Assembly: GCA_964444685.1 (NCBI GenBank)
Contig: CAYUIG010000030.1
Coordinates: 1-43,910 of the forward strand
DNA length: 43,910 nucleotides
Direction of reading: 5' to 3'
Origin: CAYUIG01 sp964444685
Lineage (GTDB): Bacteria; Gemmatimonadota; Gemmatimonadetes; Longimicrobiales; RSA9
Under the pieces are notes generated by a model that saw only the letters and a program-made list of their open reading frames with translations, had not been told where the DNA came from and searched no databases. Position numbers and translations under genes: made by a program. This document shows positions 1 through 8,236 of the stretch, in pieces. The first letter of the stretch is position 1, and the number at the start of each line of letters is the position of its first letter.

Positions 1-56
1 GGGTCGGGCGTCATCAGCTCGTACCACAGGAACTTGCCTCGGAAATCGTTCGCCAT
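1..56 (-). CDS. VOC (glyoxalase/dioxygenase fold) family protein, N-terminal fragment
   Basis: The gene starts at an ATG whose first base is 56 and runs off the left edge, so only 18 full codons are visible. They read MANDFRGKFLWYELMTPD, and the FxWYELMTxD signature is typical of the first beta strand of small VOC-superfamily proteins that often contain two VOC modules. A GAGAGG ribosome-binding site lies just upstream. VOC proteins are metal-dependent isomerases, dioxygenases or binding proteins; no substrate can be named from this fragment. It is divergent from the plus-strand run that starts at 164. Confidence 0.7.
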   Translation of the reverse strand, partial: MANDFRGKFLWYELMTPD

Positions 57-163
57 GCTCGCCTCTCGTAGCGGGGAACCGTTTCGGCGGATGATGAGCC
101 GGTGTGAGCCCAGCGGCCAGTCCGGATGATGCAATCCGTCCCGCCACACCCCATCTTGGCCCC

Positions 164-1072
164 ATGAGCCGACCGCTCGAATCGGCGACGCCGGCCGACT
201 CCGAGCCGCAGGGGACCGTCTGCACCAACTGCGGCGCCGAGGGCGCGATTCGCTTCTGCCCCGAGTGTGGGCAGCGGCAGGGGCCCATGGTGGTGTCGAT
301 GGGTGCGCTCGTCCGCGAGATCATCGAGGATCAGTTCTCCCTCGATGCGACGCTGCCCCGTACGCTGCGCGCGCTGTTCCTGAAGCCGGGCCTCCTCACC
401 GCCGAGTACGTCGCGGGCCGGGGACGCCGCTACATCCCGCCGTTCCGGCTGTTCCTGATGGCCAGCTTCACCTTCTTCCTCGCCCTCGCGGTGGCCACAT
501 GGGTGGGCCGCGCGAACCGCCGCGTGGCCCCGGCCGCGCCGGCCGATTCGGCAGCAGCGACTACGGACGCCGGCGACGGTGTCGCGATCACGCGCGGCAA
601 CGGCGTCCCGAACGTAAACGTGAATCTCGGCGCCGAGCGCTACAACCAGGTGCTCGAGGCGCGGCTGCGCGACATCATGGCGCGCAACCCGGATGATCCG
701 GCCGGTGCGATCCTCGATGAGTTCCTGCAGCGCGCGCCCACGGCGGTGTTCTTCCTGCCGCCCGTGTACGCATTCATGCTCAAGTTGCTCTACATACGTC
801 GCCGCCGCCTGTACGCCGAGCACTTCGTATTCGCGCTGCACTTCCACTCGTTCGCGTTCCTCGCGATGCTCGCGTGGTTCGTGCCGTGGGACATCATGGA
901 ACCGATCGCACTGATCGCGTTCATCGTATACACGTATCTGGCGATGCGTCGCTACTACCGCCAGGGCCGCCTGGTTACCACGGGCAAGGCCGTAGCACTG
1001 ACCATCTCCTACTTCTTCGTCGCGATCCTGTGGATGGTCGCGATCTTCATTCTCGCCGTCTTCCTGGCCTGA
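164..1072 (+). CDS. DUF3667 family zinc-ribbon membrane protein
   Basis: 302 residues from the ATG at 164. An in-frame GTG at 104 would add 20 residues with no family-like sequence, so I prefer 164, although neither start has a good Shine-Dalgarno site. A CxxC...CxxC zinc ribbon sits at residues 20-35 (C20, C23, C32, C35). A conserved block follows with the pattern 'YVAGRGRRYIPPFRLF' near residue 85, then about five membrane segments (near 94-115, 193-211, 222-243, 248-265 and 275-302). This order of zinc ribbon, 'RYIPPFRL' and transmembrane helices matches DUF3667. The function of the family is unknown. The next gene begins 7 bp downstream, suggesting co-transcription. Confidence 0.8.
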   Translation: MSRPLESATPADSEPQGTVCTNCGAEGAIRFCPECGQRQGPMVVSMGALVREIIEDQFSLDATLPRTLRALFLKPGLLTAEYVAGRGRRYIPPFRLFLMASFTFFLALAVATWVGRANRRVAPAAPADSAAATTDAGDGVAITRGNGVPNVNVNLGAERYNQVLEARLRDIMARNPDDPAGAILDEFLQRAPTAVFFLPPVYAFMLKLLYIRRRRLYAEHFVFALHFHSFAFLAMLAWFVPWDIMEPIALIAFIVYTYLAMRRYYRQGRLVTTGKAVALTISYFFVAILWMVAIFILAVFLA

Positions 1073-1079
1073 GGTACCC

Positions 1080-2159
1080 ATGCTTCGTGCCATCCTGATC
1101 CTGCTGCTCGCGGCCACACCCTGCGCCGCGCAGTTCCCGGCCGATTCCACGATCGAGCGCATTCTGCACGAGCGCGTCGCGGCCAATCGGAGTGAGAGCA
1201 TTGTCGTCGGCATTCTCGACGCCGATGGCAACCGCCGCTTCATTGCCGCGGGGAGTGCCGGCGAGGGCCGCGGAGTGCCCGATGCGAACACGGTGTTCGA
1301 GATTGGCTCGATCACGAAGGTGTTCACCGGCATCCTGCTCGCCGCACTGGTGGAAGAAGGCAGGGTCCGGTACGAGGATCCGGTCGCGTCGCATCTGCCG
1401 CCGGGCACGCAGATGCCATCGTGGAACGGCCGCGAGATCATGCTCGTCGAACTGTCCACGCAGGTGTCGGGGCTGCCGCGTCTTCCCGACCTCCAGCCCG
1501 TGAATATGGCCGATCCGTACGCGGCGTACGGCGCGGATGAGCTGTACGCCTTCCTCGCGCGCCATCAGCTGCGACGCGCGCCGGGAGAGGCCTACGAGTA
1601 CTCGAACCTCGGAGTCGGCCTGCTGGGTCACGTGCTCGCGCTCGCGGCCGGCACCACGTACGAAGCCGCCGTTGCGTCCAGGATTTCGGAGCCGCTCGGT
1701 CTCGATGACACCGCGGTAACCCTTTCACCGGAGCTCGAGTCCCGGTTTGCCATCGGGCACAATGCGCTCGGTCAGCCCGTGCCGTACTGGACGTTCGATG
1801 CACTCGCAGCCGCCGGCGCGCTCCGCTCCACCGCCGCCGACATGCTCGACTTCCTCGTCGCGAACCTCGACCCGCCGGTGTCGAGGGTCGGGGCCGCGCT
1901 GGCGGCGTCGCACGAACCGCGGGCACGCGTCAGTGACACCATGCGGATCGGTCTGGGCTGGCACATCCTGAGCGCGGCCGAGGGCGAGATCGTCTGGCAC
2001 AATGGCGGCACGGCGGGCTTCCGCACCTTCATCGGCTTCGACAAGGCAAGGAGGATCGGCGTGGTCGTGCTCGCGAACAGCGGCGGCCGCGGCAACGACG
2101 ACCTCGGCGTCCATCTGCTGGCTCCGAGCGTGCCGCTCGAACCGCCCGAGGTGCGCTGA
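1080..2159 (+). CDS. exported serine hydrolase, class C beta-lactamase / DD-peptidase fold
   Basis: 359 residues. An N-terminal signal peptide ends near the AQ at 17-18. The three active-site motifs of the beta-lactamase/transpeptidase superfamily are present: SxxK as S77-I-T-K80, YxN as Y174-S-N176, and the third box as H307-N-G309. The ORF covers essentially only the catalytic domain. Such proteins act in the periplasm as esterases, D-aminopeptidases or peptidoglycan/peptide hydrolases; true beta-lactamase activity cannot be deduced. GAGG lies 8 nt before the ATG. The gene is 7 bp behind the DUF3667 gene and 2 bp ahead of the next one. A longer paralogue with extra C-terminal domains is at 35840-37549. 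Confidence 0.88.
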   Translation: MLRAILILLLAATPCAAQFPADSTIERILHERVAANRSESIVVGILDADGNRRFIAAGSAGEGRGVPDANTVFEIGSITKVFTGILLAALVEEGRVRYEDPVASHLPPGTQMPSWNGREIMLVELSTQVSGLPRLPDLQPVNMADPYAAYGADELYAFLARHQLRRAPGEAYEYSNLGVGLLGHVLALAAGTTYEAAVASRISEPLGLDDTAVTLSPELESRFAIGHNALGQPVPYWTFDALAAAGALRSTAADMLDFLVANLDPPVSRVGAALAASHEPRARVSDTMRIGLGWHILSAAEGEIVWHNGGTAGFRTFIGFDKARRIGVVVLANSGGRGNDDLGVHLLAPSVPLEPPEVR

Positions 2160-2161
2160 CC

Positions 2162-2866
2162 GTGCCATACCGCATCCTCGACCCGCGCCGGATCCTCGCC
2201 ACGGCGGAGCATCTGGCCCGCCGCATCGACGAGCGGTTTCCAGGCTCCGGCCTCGGCAAGGTCGCTGCCGAAGTGGTAGCGGTGGCGCGCGAAGCGGAGA
2301 CGCGCGTGGCCGAAGTGCGGCGGCCGCACTGGCCCGCGCGCATCGCCACCGTCGCGGGCGTGATCTCGATGCTGGTGATCGCCGGTGCAGCGCTGGTGTC
2401 GCTGCGCGACCCGGACGTGTTCGCCGAGACCACGCCGTTCGAGCTGTTCGAGACGCTGGTCAACGACATCGTATTCCTTGGCATCGGCGTGTTCTTCCTC
2501 GTGACACTCGAGATGCGGCTGAAGCGGCGCGCGGTCATCGGCGCGCTGCACGAGCTGCGCTCGCTCGCGCACATCATCGACATGCACCAGCTCACGAAGG
2601 ACCCGGAGCGGGTGCTGACGCCGACCGGGGACACGCCCTCCTCTCCCGAGCGCTCGCTCACCCGCTTCCAGCTCGGCCGCTACCTCGATTACTGCTCCGA
2701 GCTGCTCTCGATCACGAGCAAGCTCGCCGCCCTGCACGGCCAGGAGGTGAACGATCCGGTCGTGCTTGCGGCGGTGAACGACGTGGAGGAGCTGGCGGAT
2801 GGCCTGTCCGCCAAGATCTGGCAGAAGATCATGATCCTGGATACCGTGGCCGCCGGGCGGAGCTGA
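2162..2866 (+). CDS. two-TM membrane protein of unknown function
   Basis: 234 residues from a GTG two bases after the previous stop, with GAGGTG upstream. A soluble N-terminal helix-rich part (1-60) is followed by two hydrophobic segments (about 62-80, 'ATVAGVISMLVIAGAALVSL', and 100-118, 'DIVFLGIGVFFLVTLEM'). A long cytoplasmic helical tail follows, with 'LHELRSLAHIIDMHQLTKDP' and 'YLDYCSELLSITSKLAAL'. This pattern occurs as a conserved hypothetical protein in several phyla; I cannot assign a function. Its tight spacing suggests translation coupled to the serine hydrolase. Confidence 0.75.
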   Translation: MPYRILDPRRILATAEHLARRIDERFPGSGLGKVAAEVVAVAREAETRVAEVRRPHWPARIATVAGVISMLVIAGAALVSLRDPDVFAETTPFELFETLVNDIVFLGIGVFFLVTLEMRLKRRAVIGALHELRSLAHIIDMHQLTKDPERVLTPTGDTPSSPERSLTRFQLGRYLDYCSELLSITSKLAALHGQEVNDPVVLAAVNDVEELADGLSAKIWQKIMILDTVAAGRS

Positions 2867-2930
2867 CTGCGCAGAAGGAGTGTGCGCGGAACTTGCGTTG
2901 GCCGCGGCGCATGTGAACCGGGTGCGGAGG

Positions 2931-3986
2931 ATGAGGGTTACCACGGCGTTGGCAGCGGCGATGCTGGCGGCCGGGTGTGCCGGGATTTCGATCCCGGACC
3001 CCGATCCCGACCAAATCGAGACCACGATCTTCCTCATCGGCGACGCGGGTGAGCCCGACCCGCGCGAGCGGAGCGGCGCGCTCGATTCGCTCACGGCGCA
3101 GATGGCTGCGCACCCCGAACGCAGCGTCGTCCTCTTCCTCGGCGACAACGTTTACCCCGCCGGTGTGCCCGAGCCGGGTTCGGCATCGTACGCCGACGCG
3201 ATCCGGCGATTGGATGTACAGATCCTCGCCGTCCCGATGGGCGCGTACGGCATCTTCGTGCCGGGCAACCACGACTGGGCGTACCATCAGCCCGACGGAC
3301 TGTACTCGATCCGGCGCCAGGGCGAACTCGTCGTGGCGCGCGCGCGCGGCCGGCGCATCGAGATGCGGCCGTCGAACGGGTGTCCGGGTCCAGACGTGCT
3401 CGATGTCGGTCGCACACGTCTCGTCTTCCTCGACACGCAGTGGTGGCTGCACGGCTACATCGTGGCCGACAGCGCGACGGACTGCCCCGCGACGATACCC
3501 GCGGTCACCGACCGGCTGCGCGAAGTGACGCAGGTGGACACGGGCCGGATCGTGATTCTAGCCGCGCACCATCCGCTGATGAGCGGCGGCGAGCACGGCG
3601 GATATTGCGGGCTCGCCATGCCGTTCCACCGCTTCGGCGGGCAGGAGCAGGACATCCTGTCGCGCGACAACCGGCGCATGCGCGATTCGATCGAGACTGC
3701 GATCGAACCCAACCGGCCGCTCGTCTACGCGGCCGGCCACGACCACAGTCTCCAGGTGCTGCGCGGGGCGAGCACGGACTACGTGCTCGTGAGCGGCGCC
3801 GGCGCGTACGCGAAGTCCGACTGCGCCGTGCGACTCCGCGAGAGCTACTTTGTGGCGCAGCGCCGCGAGGGGTTCATGCGCCTCGACATCCTGCGCAATC
3901 GCGGTGTGCGGCTGCAGGTGTACATGTACAGCTACGGCGGTGAGGGTGGACTGGCGTACACGCGCTGGCTGGAGGAGCCGTCGTGA
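2931..3986 (+). CDS. calcineurin-like metallophosphoesterase lipoprotein
   Basis: 351 residues from the ATG at 2931. An in-frame GTG at 2922 is an alternative; the upstream extension to 2880 would bury the lipobox. The lipobox LAAGC places the acylated Cys at residue 16. All metallophosphatase motifs are visible: GD at 37-38, GDN at 71-73, GNHD at 112-115, AHHP around 212-215, and GHDH at 269-272. These provide the two-metal site of purple acid phosphatase/calcineurin-type enzymes. Membrane anchoring suggests a periplasmic phosphomonoesterase or diesterase; the substrate is unknown. The stop overlaps the GTG of the next gene (GTGA). Confidence 0.88.
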   Translation: MRVTTALAAAMLAAGCAGISIPDPDPDQIETTIFLIGDAGEPDPRERSGALDSLTAQMAAHPERSVVLFLGDNVYPAGVPEPGSASYADAIRRLDVQILAVPMGAYGIFVPGNHDWAYHQPDGLYSIRRQGELVVARARGRRIEMRPSNGCPGPDVLDVGRTRLVFLDTQWWLHGYIVADSATDCPATIPAVTDRLREVTQVDTGRIVILAAHHPLMSGGEHGGYCGLAMPFHRFGGQEQDILSRDNRRMRDSIETAIEPNRPLVYAAGHDHSLQVLRGASTDYVLVSGAGAYAKSDCAVRLRESYFVAQRREGFMRLDILRNRGVRLQVYMYSYGGEGGLAYTRWLEEPS

Positions 3987-4714
3987 GAAGCGCGGCGCTG
4001 GTTCTCGTGGTCGTCCTGCTCGCGTGTGCACGGCCCGCGACAGCGCAGGATGAACCCCTGCCCTTCAGCGGCATCGGCGTCACTCCCATCGGCGCGCTGC
4101 CGCCGCTGGGTCCGCCCATGCCCGCCAGCCGCAACCATCACTATCTGCATTTCCGCGCACAGGTGGGACGCCGCTGGGTCGACGGCGCGCGGTTGGATGC
4201 GTACGCCGTCGGCGCAGATATCCAGTGGCTGGGCGGTTCCATCGCAGGTCTGACGATCGGCGAGCAGCGCTGCACGCATGCCGAACTCGAGTGTGACTCG
4301 CACCGCTTCGTTGGAGCACGCGCGCGCATCAGCATCTTCACCACGGGACCGACGATCGGGCGCGCTTTCCACGACTACAGCGCATCACTCATGGTCGCGA
4401 CCGAGTTCGGGTTCGGATACGCGCCCAACGTGCTCGACAGGCAGGACGCATGCTCCATGGATGCGGCCGTACCGGTCGCGTTGGGTTTCCTCCAGGGCGT
4501 GCGCGTCGTGCCGTTCCTGTCACCCGGCTTCGGGTGGGAGATGGACTGCGCCACGCGCGACACGTCGACGCCGCACTTCCTCGTCGGCTACGGCATCAGC
4601 TTCCAGCAGCTCTTCACGCGCGGACTCGACCTGCACATCGGCGGACAGAAGGTCTTCCAGACCGGCGGCGGCAGCATGTTCGGCGTGAGCATCTCGCTCG
4701 TCCCGCTCTTCTAG
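3983..4714 (+). CDS. predicted secreted/outer-membrane beta-barrel-like protein, unknown
   Basis: 243 residues from a GTG that overlaps the metallophosphatase stop by 4 bp, so the two are probably translationally coupled. A signal peptide ends at the AQ near 21-22. The mature part is rich in alternating hydrophobic residues, glycine and aromatics and ends in a terminal phenylalanine after 'FGVSISLVPLF', as is typical of small outer-membrane barrels. Four cysteines (around residues 95, 101, 153 and 192) may form disulfides. I do not recognise a named family. Its stop shares a CTAG palindrome with the stop of the convergent methyltransferase gene. Confidence 0.7.
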   Translation: MRSAALVLVVVLLACARPATAQDEPLPFSGIGVTPIGALPPLGPPMPASRNHHYLHFRAQVGRRWVDGARLDAYAVGADIQWLGGSIAGLTIGEQRCTHAELECDSHRFVGARARISIFTTGPTIGRAFHDYSASLMVATEFGFGYAPNVLDRQDACSMDAAVPVALGFLQGVRVVPFLSPGFGWEMDCATRDTSTPHFLVGYGISFQQLFTRGLDLHIGGQKVFQTGGGSMFGVSISLVPLF

Positions 4715-5652
4715 CGCACCCGCGGCCCCGCGCGCGCCCACAGCTCGAACCACGGCGCGGCGGGACGCGAGAGCGTGCGCAGCAGCCGCTCCTCCATGCG
4801 TGCCCATTTCCGCGTGTCGTCGGCGATACTGGGAAGCACCGTGGCCGGCCGCACGGACAGCGTACGGAATCCCACACCCGCGAGCAGCCGGCGCAGCGAG
4901 CGCGGTGTGAATCCCGTTCGGTACGGAAACGAGAGCAGGTTGTTCGCGGCCAGGAGCGGGTCGGCAAACGTGTGCTCCCGCAGCCGGTCGTAGAACGCGC
5001 CGTTCGGCACGCGGATCAGCAGCACACCATTGCGTCGCAGCAGCCTGCGCGCATGGCGCGCGGCGCTCACGGGATCGGGGAGCTGATCGAAGCAGTTGAC
5101 GATGGCGACGGCGTCATATTCCTCGCCCTCGGGCACCTCCTCGATCGGGGCGAGGCGGACATCGAAGCCGAGATCGCGGCAGAACGAGACGGCCGTCTCG
5201 TTGATGTCGACGCCATCGACCGGGAGCGCTGCATCGCGGCAGGCCGACAGGAACGCGCCCGCGAAGCACCCTACCTCCAGCGCTCGCGCATTCGGACCGA
5301 CCATGCGGCGCAGCTTGCGCGCCGATTTTCGGAACGCCGGCCGCTGGATGTCGTGTGAGTGGCGCAGCGCGTCGAGCGACACGTCCTCGTCGCGGTAGAT
5401 GCGTGCGGCCTCGCGTTCGCGCGGGTTTCGGTAGACCGTACCGCAGCGCAGGCAGCGGGCGAGGCGTACGGCAGGGCGCTGGGAGCATGCGAGCCGGTCG
5501 ACGAGCCGTTCCGCGGGCGTGTCGGGGCGGATCCGGCGCGAGTGGTGGCGCCACAGCCGCTCGAACTCCGCGCGCACGTCCTCGGCAGACGCGATTTCGT
5601 CCGCGCGCGCCGCGCCGCATGCCGGGCAGGGCGCCAGCTCGTACGACGTCAT
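4711..5652 (-). CDS. class I SAM-dependent methyltransferase with N-terminal zinc ribbon
   Basis: 313 residues. A split zinc ribbon (C9-x2-C12 and C67-x2-C70, the second as 'CLRCGTVYRNPR') precedes a Rossmann methyltransferase domain. SAM motif I is 'ALEVGCFAGAFL' around residue 123-134, followed by an acidic 'GVDINE' and the motif IV-like 'AIVNCFDQLPDP'. This resembles the C-methyltransferase/Methyltransf_23 proteins found in sugar, ubiquinone-like or natural-product pathways. Nothing nearby reveals the acceptor. The stop overlaps the preceding convergent gene inside CTAG, and the ADOP permease gene lies 28 bp upstream, so the two may be one transcript. Confidence 0.82.
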   Translation of the reverse strand: MTSYELAPCPACGAARADEIASAEDVRAEFERLWRHHSRRIRPDTPAERLVDRLACSQRPAVRLARCLRCGTVYRNPREREAARIYRDEDVSLDALRHSHDIQRPAFRKSARKLRRMVGPNARALEVGCFAGAFLSACRDAALPVDGVDINETAVSFCRDLGFDVRLAPIEEVPEGEEYDAVAIVNCFDQLPDPVSAARHARRLLRRNGVLLIRVPNGAFYDRLREHTFADPLLAANNLLSFPYRTGFTPRSLRRLLAGVGFRTLSVRPATVLPSIADDTRKWARMEERLLRTLSRPAAPWFELWARAGPRVR

Positions 5653-5680
5653 GACGCAGCAACCGGCACCTCCCGTGCCG

Positions 5681-7450
5681 CTACTCCCCGAGGGCCTCCG
5701 TGGGTGAAATGGCTGCTGCGCGGCGCATGGCCGGAATCGCGCCAGTGATTGCAGCAGCGCCGAGGATCGCTACAGCGGCAAACATCGCAGGCACGTCGGC
5801 GAGAGGCACGTTGCTGAGCGATTCCTGGAGCCCGCGGCCGATCAGAAGCGCCACGACGATGCCGAAGGCAGTGCCGGCGCCGATGAGGCGGAAGGTGCGG
5901 CGCAGAACGAATCGGCGCAGTGCGCGCGGAGATGCGCCGAGCGCTGCACGTACGGCGATCTCACGGGCGCGCACGCGCATTTCGACACGGAGCGCTGCGG
6001 CCACGCCGATCGCACCCAGCACGGTCGCGAGGAGTGCGAGTGCGAGAAAGAGCCGTCCGAACCATTGCAGTGGCGCGGTCGCCCGCGCGAGGCGCGCAGC
6101 CAACGGCTCCACCGAAACGATGGTCGCATCGGGTGTCGTACGCTCGATCGTATCGCGCAGCACGCGCTCGATGCGCGCGGCTTCGGTGCCGCGGGCGAGG
6201 ATCACGCCGGTTGCCGGCGGCGTGTGCGTCGCAGAAAGGTAGATGGCTGGGCGCGCTGGCACGTTCGCGCCCAGGCCGGCGGCCGGCGTGTCCTCGACGA
6301 TGCCGACCACACGCACCCACGCACCATCCAGCCGATCGAGCCAGATCTTGCGGCCGATCGGCCGGCCGCGCTCGAACTCGAGCGCAAGCGTGCGGTTGAC
6401 GACGGCCACGGCTTCATCCGCGGACGTTTCGAGCCCGTGCCCTTCGAGTACGCGCAGGCCGCGAACATCGAACCACGCAGCGTCGGCCGCGTACTGTGCC
6501 GCGTACGCAGGCAGCAGCGGCATGTACGTCCCGCCGCGGTAGCACTGTCCGCACTCGATGATGATGCGGTCGCGCGCGGCAACGCCCAGCTCGGTGCCGA
6601 CACTCGCGAATGCGACATCGACGATCGCGCGATCGCGTGCGAGTGAGTCGCGCAGTGCACGCAACGCGTGCGCGTCGACGTCAGCGAGTCGGACGGTCGC
6701 CGCCACCGTGCCGCGCGTCGCGGGCACGCCCGGCAGTGCGTCACCGGGATCGTGACGCAGCAGCAGTCCCGCGCTGGCGAGCAGCGCCAGCGACGCCCCG
6801 ATCTGGAGCACGGCGATGAGCGTGGCGGTGGACGCGTCGCTGTGGCCGCGGGTAGCGCGTTCGCCGGCCATCAGCCAGCGCGCGGGCCGGTGCGCAGCGC
6901 GCCACGCGTACGGTACTGCCGCGAGCATCGCCGCCGCGGCCACGGGCGCGACGACGGCCAGTGCGGCGATCACGGGGTCGACACCGCGGATGAAACGGAG
7001 TCCTGCCGGCAATCCCAGTCGAAGCGCAGCCAGCAGCGCGAGTCCGGCGGCGATGGCAGCGGGCAAAGCGCGGCGCGCGGCCTCGCGTACGCGGCGTCGC
7101 ACCCGTTCCCTGCGCAGTCGGGCGGGCGATGCGCCAAGCGCCGCGCGCACGGCCATCTCCTGCGTACGTGCGCGCTCGGCCGCGGCGATCAGTGCGATGG
7201 CACCCACGGCGGCGACAGCGAGCGCAAACGCGCTGAAGAGGGCGAGGAATCCGAGCAGCTCGTGTAGATCGGCCAGGCGGAGAGCGTCGGGCGTGGTGGC
7301 GTACGACGTCCACGCGCGCGGCCATGCCCAGGAAAGATCTTCGGGGCGGACGGCCGTTCCTGTGACCCGCACGAGTCCGGCCCACGCGAAAAGCGTGGCC
7401 CCGAACGCGGAAAGCGAGAGCGCGACACCGGCGGATTCGGTTCGCCGCAT
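5681..7450 (-). CDS. FtsX/MacB-type permease, shortened ADOP-like protein
   Basis: 589 residues with two FtsX permease cores: residues about 65-190, with the cytoplasmic signature 'RTQEMAVRAALGASPARLRR', and about 460-589, with 'RAREIAVRAALGASPRALRR' and the typical end 'AISPTEALGE'. Between them a single periplasmic MacB core-like domain (about 245-450) contains 'VAVVNRTLALEFERGRPIGRKI'-type sequence. Full ADOP proteins are near 800 residues with a periplasmic domain in each half. Here the first half keeps only about 40 residues between its first two membrane segments, and the N-terminal prefix domain is absent. ADOPs lack their own ATPase; they are presumed to support export or envelope mechanotransmission. 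Four cysteine-poor membrane blocks are evident. No ABC ATPase gene is adjacent. Confidence 0.8.
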   Translation of the reverse strand: MRRTESAGVALSLSAFGATLFAWAGLVRVTGTAVRPEDLSWAWPRAWTSYATTPDALRLADLHELLGFLALFSAFALAVAAVGAIALIAAAERARTQEMAVRAALGASPARLRRERVRRRVREAARRALPAAIAAGLALLAALRLGLPAGLRFIRGVDPVIAALAVVAPVAAAAMLAAVPYAWRAAHRPARWLMAGERATRGHSDASTATLIAVLQIGASLALLASAGLLLRHDPGDALPGVPATRGTVAATVRLADVDAHALRALRDSLARDRAIVDVAFASVGTELGVAARDRIIIECGQCYRGGTYMPLLPAYAAQYAADAAWFDVRGLRVLEGHGLETSADEAVAVVNRTLALEFERGRPIGRKIWLDRLDGAWVRVVGIVEDTPAAGLGANVPARPAIYLSATHTPPATGVILARGTEAARIERVLRDTIERTTPDATIVSVEPLAARLARATAPLQWFGRLFLALALLATVLGAIGVAAALRVEMRVRAREIAVRAALGASPRALRRFVLRRTFRLIGAGTAFGIVVALLIGRGLQESLSNVPLADVPAMFAAVAILGAAAITGAIPAMRRAAAISPTEALGE

Positions 7451-7531
7451 GGGTTCAGGCTAACGCAGGCCGGTCTGTCATGCCACGAACCCGCTTGCGT
7501 GCCCGGAGCCGTATGACGATCCTGGGACAAC

Positions 7532-8182
7532 ATGGCCATCGACCGAGGCGATCTCGACCGCCAACTCCGGAATCTGGGCGATGCAGCCCTATGGTGGGAT
7601 CAGCGCGAACTGCGCGACCTGCCTTCCGTGCTCGAACCCGACGAGCAGGTCCTCGCCCTCGCGCGCGGCCGCATCGGACGGGTCCGCTGGGCTCGCCGCA
7701 AATGGCTGATCGTCATCACCGATGTGAGACTTGTCTGTCTTCGCTCGGCCGGACGGACATGGCGGCAGGCGGAGGTCTCGGCCAGCGACATCGATCGCGT
7801 CGGCCTGCGCATCGGTCCGCGCAAAGGCCGCGTCATCGTCGTCGCGGGCTCGCAGAAGTGGCGGCTGCTCGTACCGCGCACCGACGCGTACAAGCTGGCG
7901 TCCGCACTCTCCCAGATCGCCGGGACGAAGACCAGCCAGCCGTCGCTCCGGCCCACGGTTCTCGTGCGACGCGTGCTGGATCACGTGCTCGCGCTCCCGG
8001 CCGTCGCGTTCCAGCCGGAATCACCGCCGCCGCCCCCACCGCTGCCACCCGCACGGCCTGCGCCCGACCCGAACGTCGAACAGCTCGAGCAGCAGGTGCA
8101 GGATCTTCAACAGCAGGTGCGCTTCCTCGAGCAGCTCCTCCAGCAGCGCCAGGGCGCCGTCGTACCCGACGACGACGGCTGA
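7532..8182 (+). CDS. bacterial PH-domain protein with C-terminal coiled coil
   Basis: 216 residues from the ATG at 7532; the site upstream is only a weak GGGAC. Residues about 30-130 form a small beta-rich domain with the 'EQVLALARGRIG...WLIVITDVRLVCLR' pattern of bacterial PH (YokE/PH_9-like) domains, ending in an alpha helix. A proline-rich linker around residue 167-183 (six consecutive prolines) leads to a Gln/Leu heptad coiled coil (about 185-212, e.g. 'LEQQVQDLQQQVRFLEQLL'). There is no signal peptide, so it is probably cytosolic and oligomeric. The function is unknown. It is divergent from the ADOP gene across 81 bp. Confidence 0.75.
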   Translation: MAIDRGDLDRQLRNLGDAALWWDQRELRDLPSVLEPDEQVLALARGRIGRVRWARRKWLIVITDVRLVCLRSAGRTWRQAEVSASDIDRVGLRIGPRKGRVIVVAGSQKWRLLVPRTDAYKLASALSQIAGTKTSQPSLRPTVLVRRVLDHVLALPAVAFQPESPPPPPPLPPARPAPDPNVEQLEQQVQDLQQQVRFLEQLLQQRQGAVVPDDDG

Positions 8183-8185
8183 GCG

Positions 8186-8236
8186 TCAGTCGCGCAGCGC
8201 CGCCACGGGCTCCAATTCCGCGTGGGGACGGAAGCC
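8186..8236 (-). pseudogene. possible remnant of an FtsX/ADOP permease C-terminus
   Basis: Read on the minus strand, the 51 bp between the TonB receptor stop and this point give 16 codons and a stop, ending HAELEPVAALRD. That matches the usual final residues of MacB/ADOP permeases (consensus close to xDPxxALRxx-stop). No permease body is attached; the preceding sequence is the end of the TonB receptor gene. It may be a scar of a deleted or recombined permease gene, or a chance match in GC-rich sequence. Confidence 0.3.
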
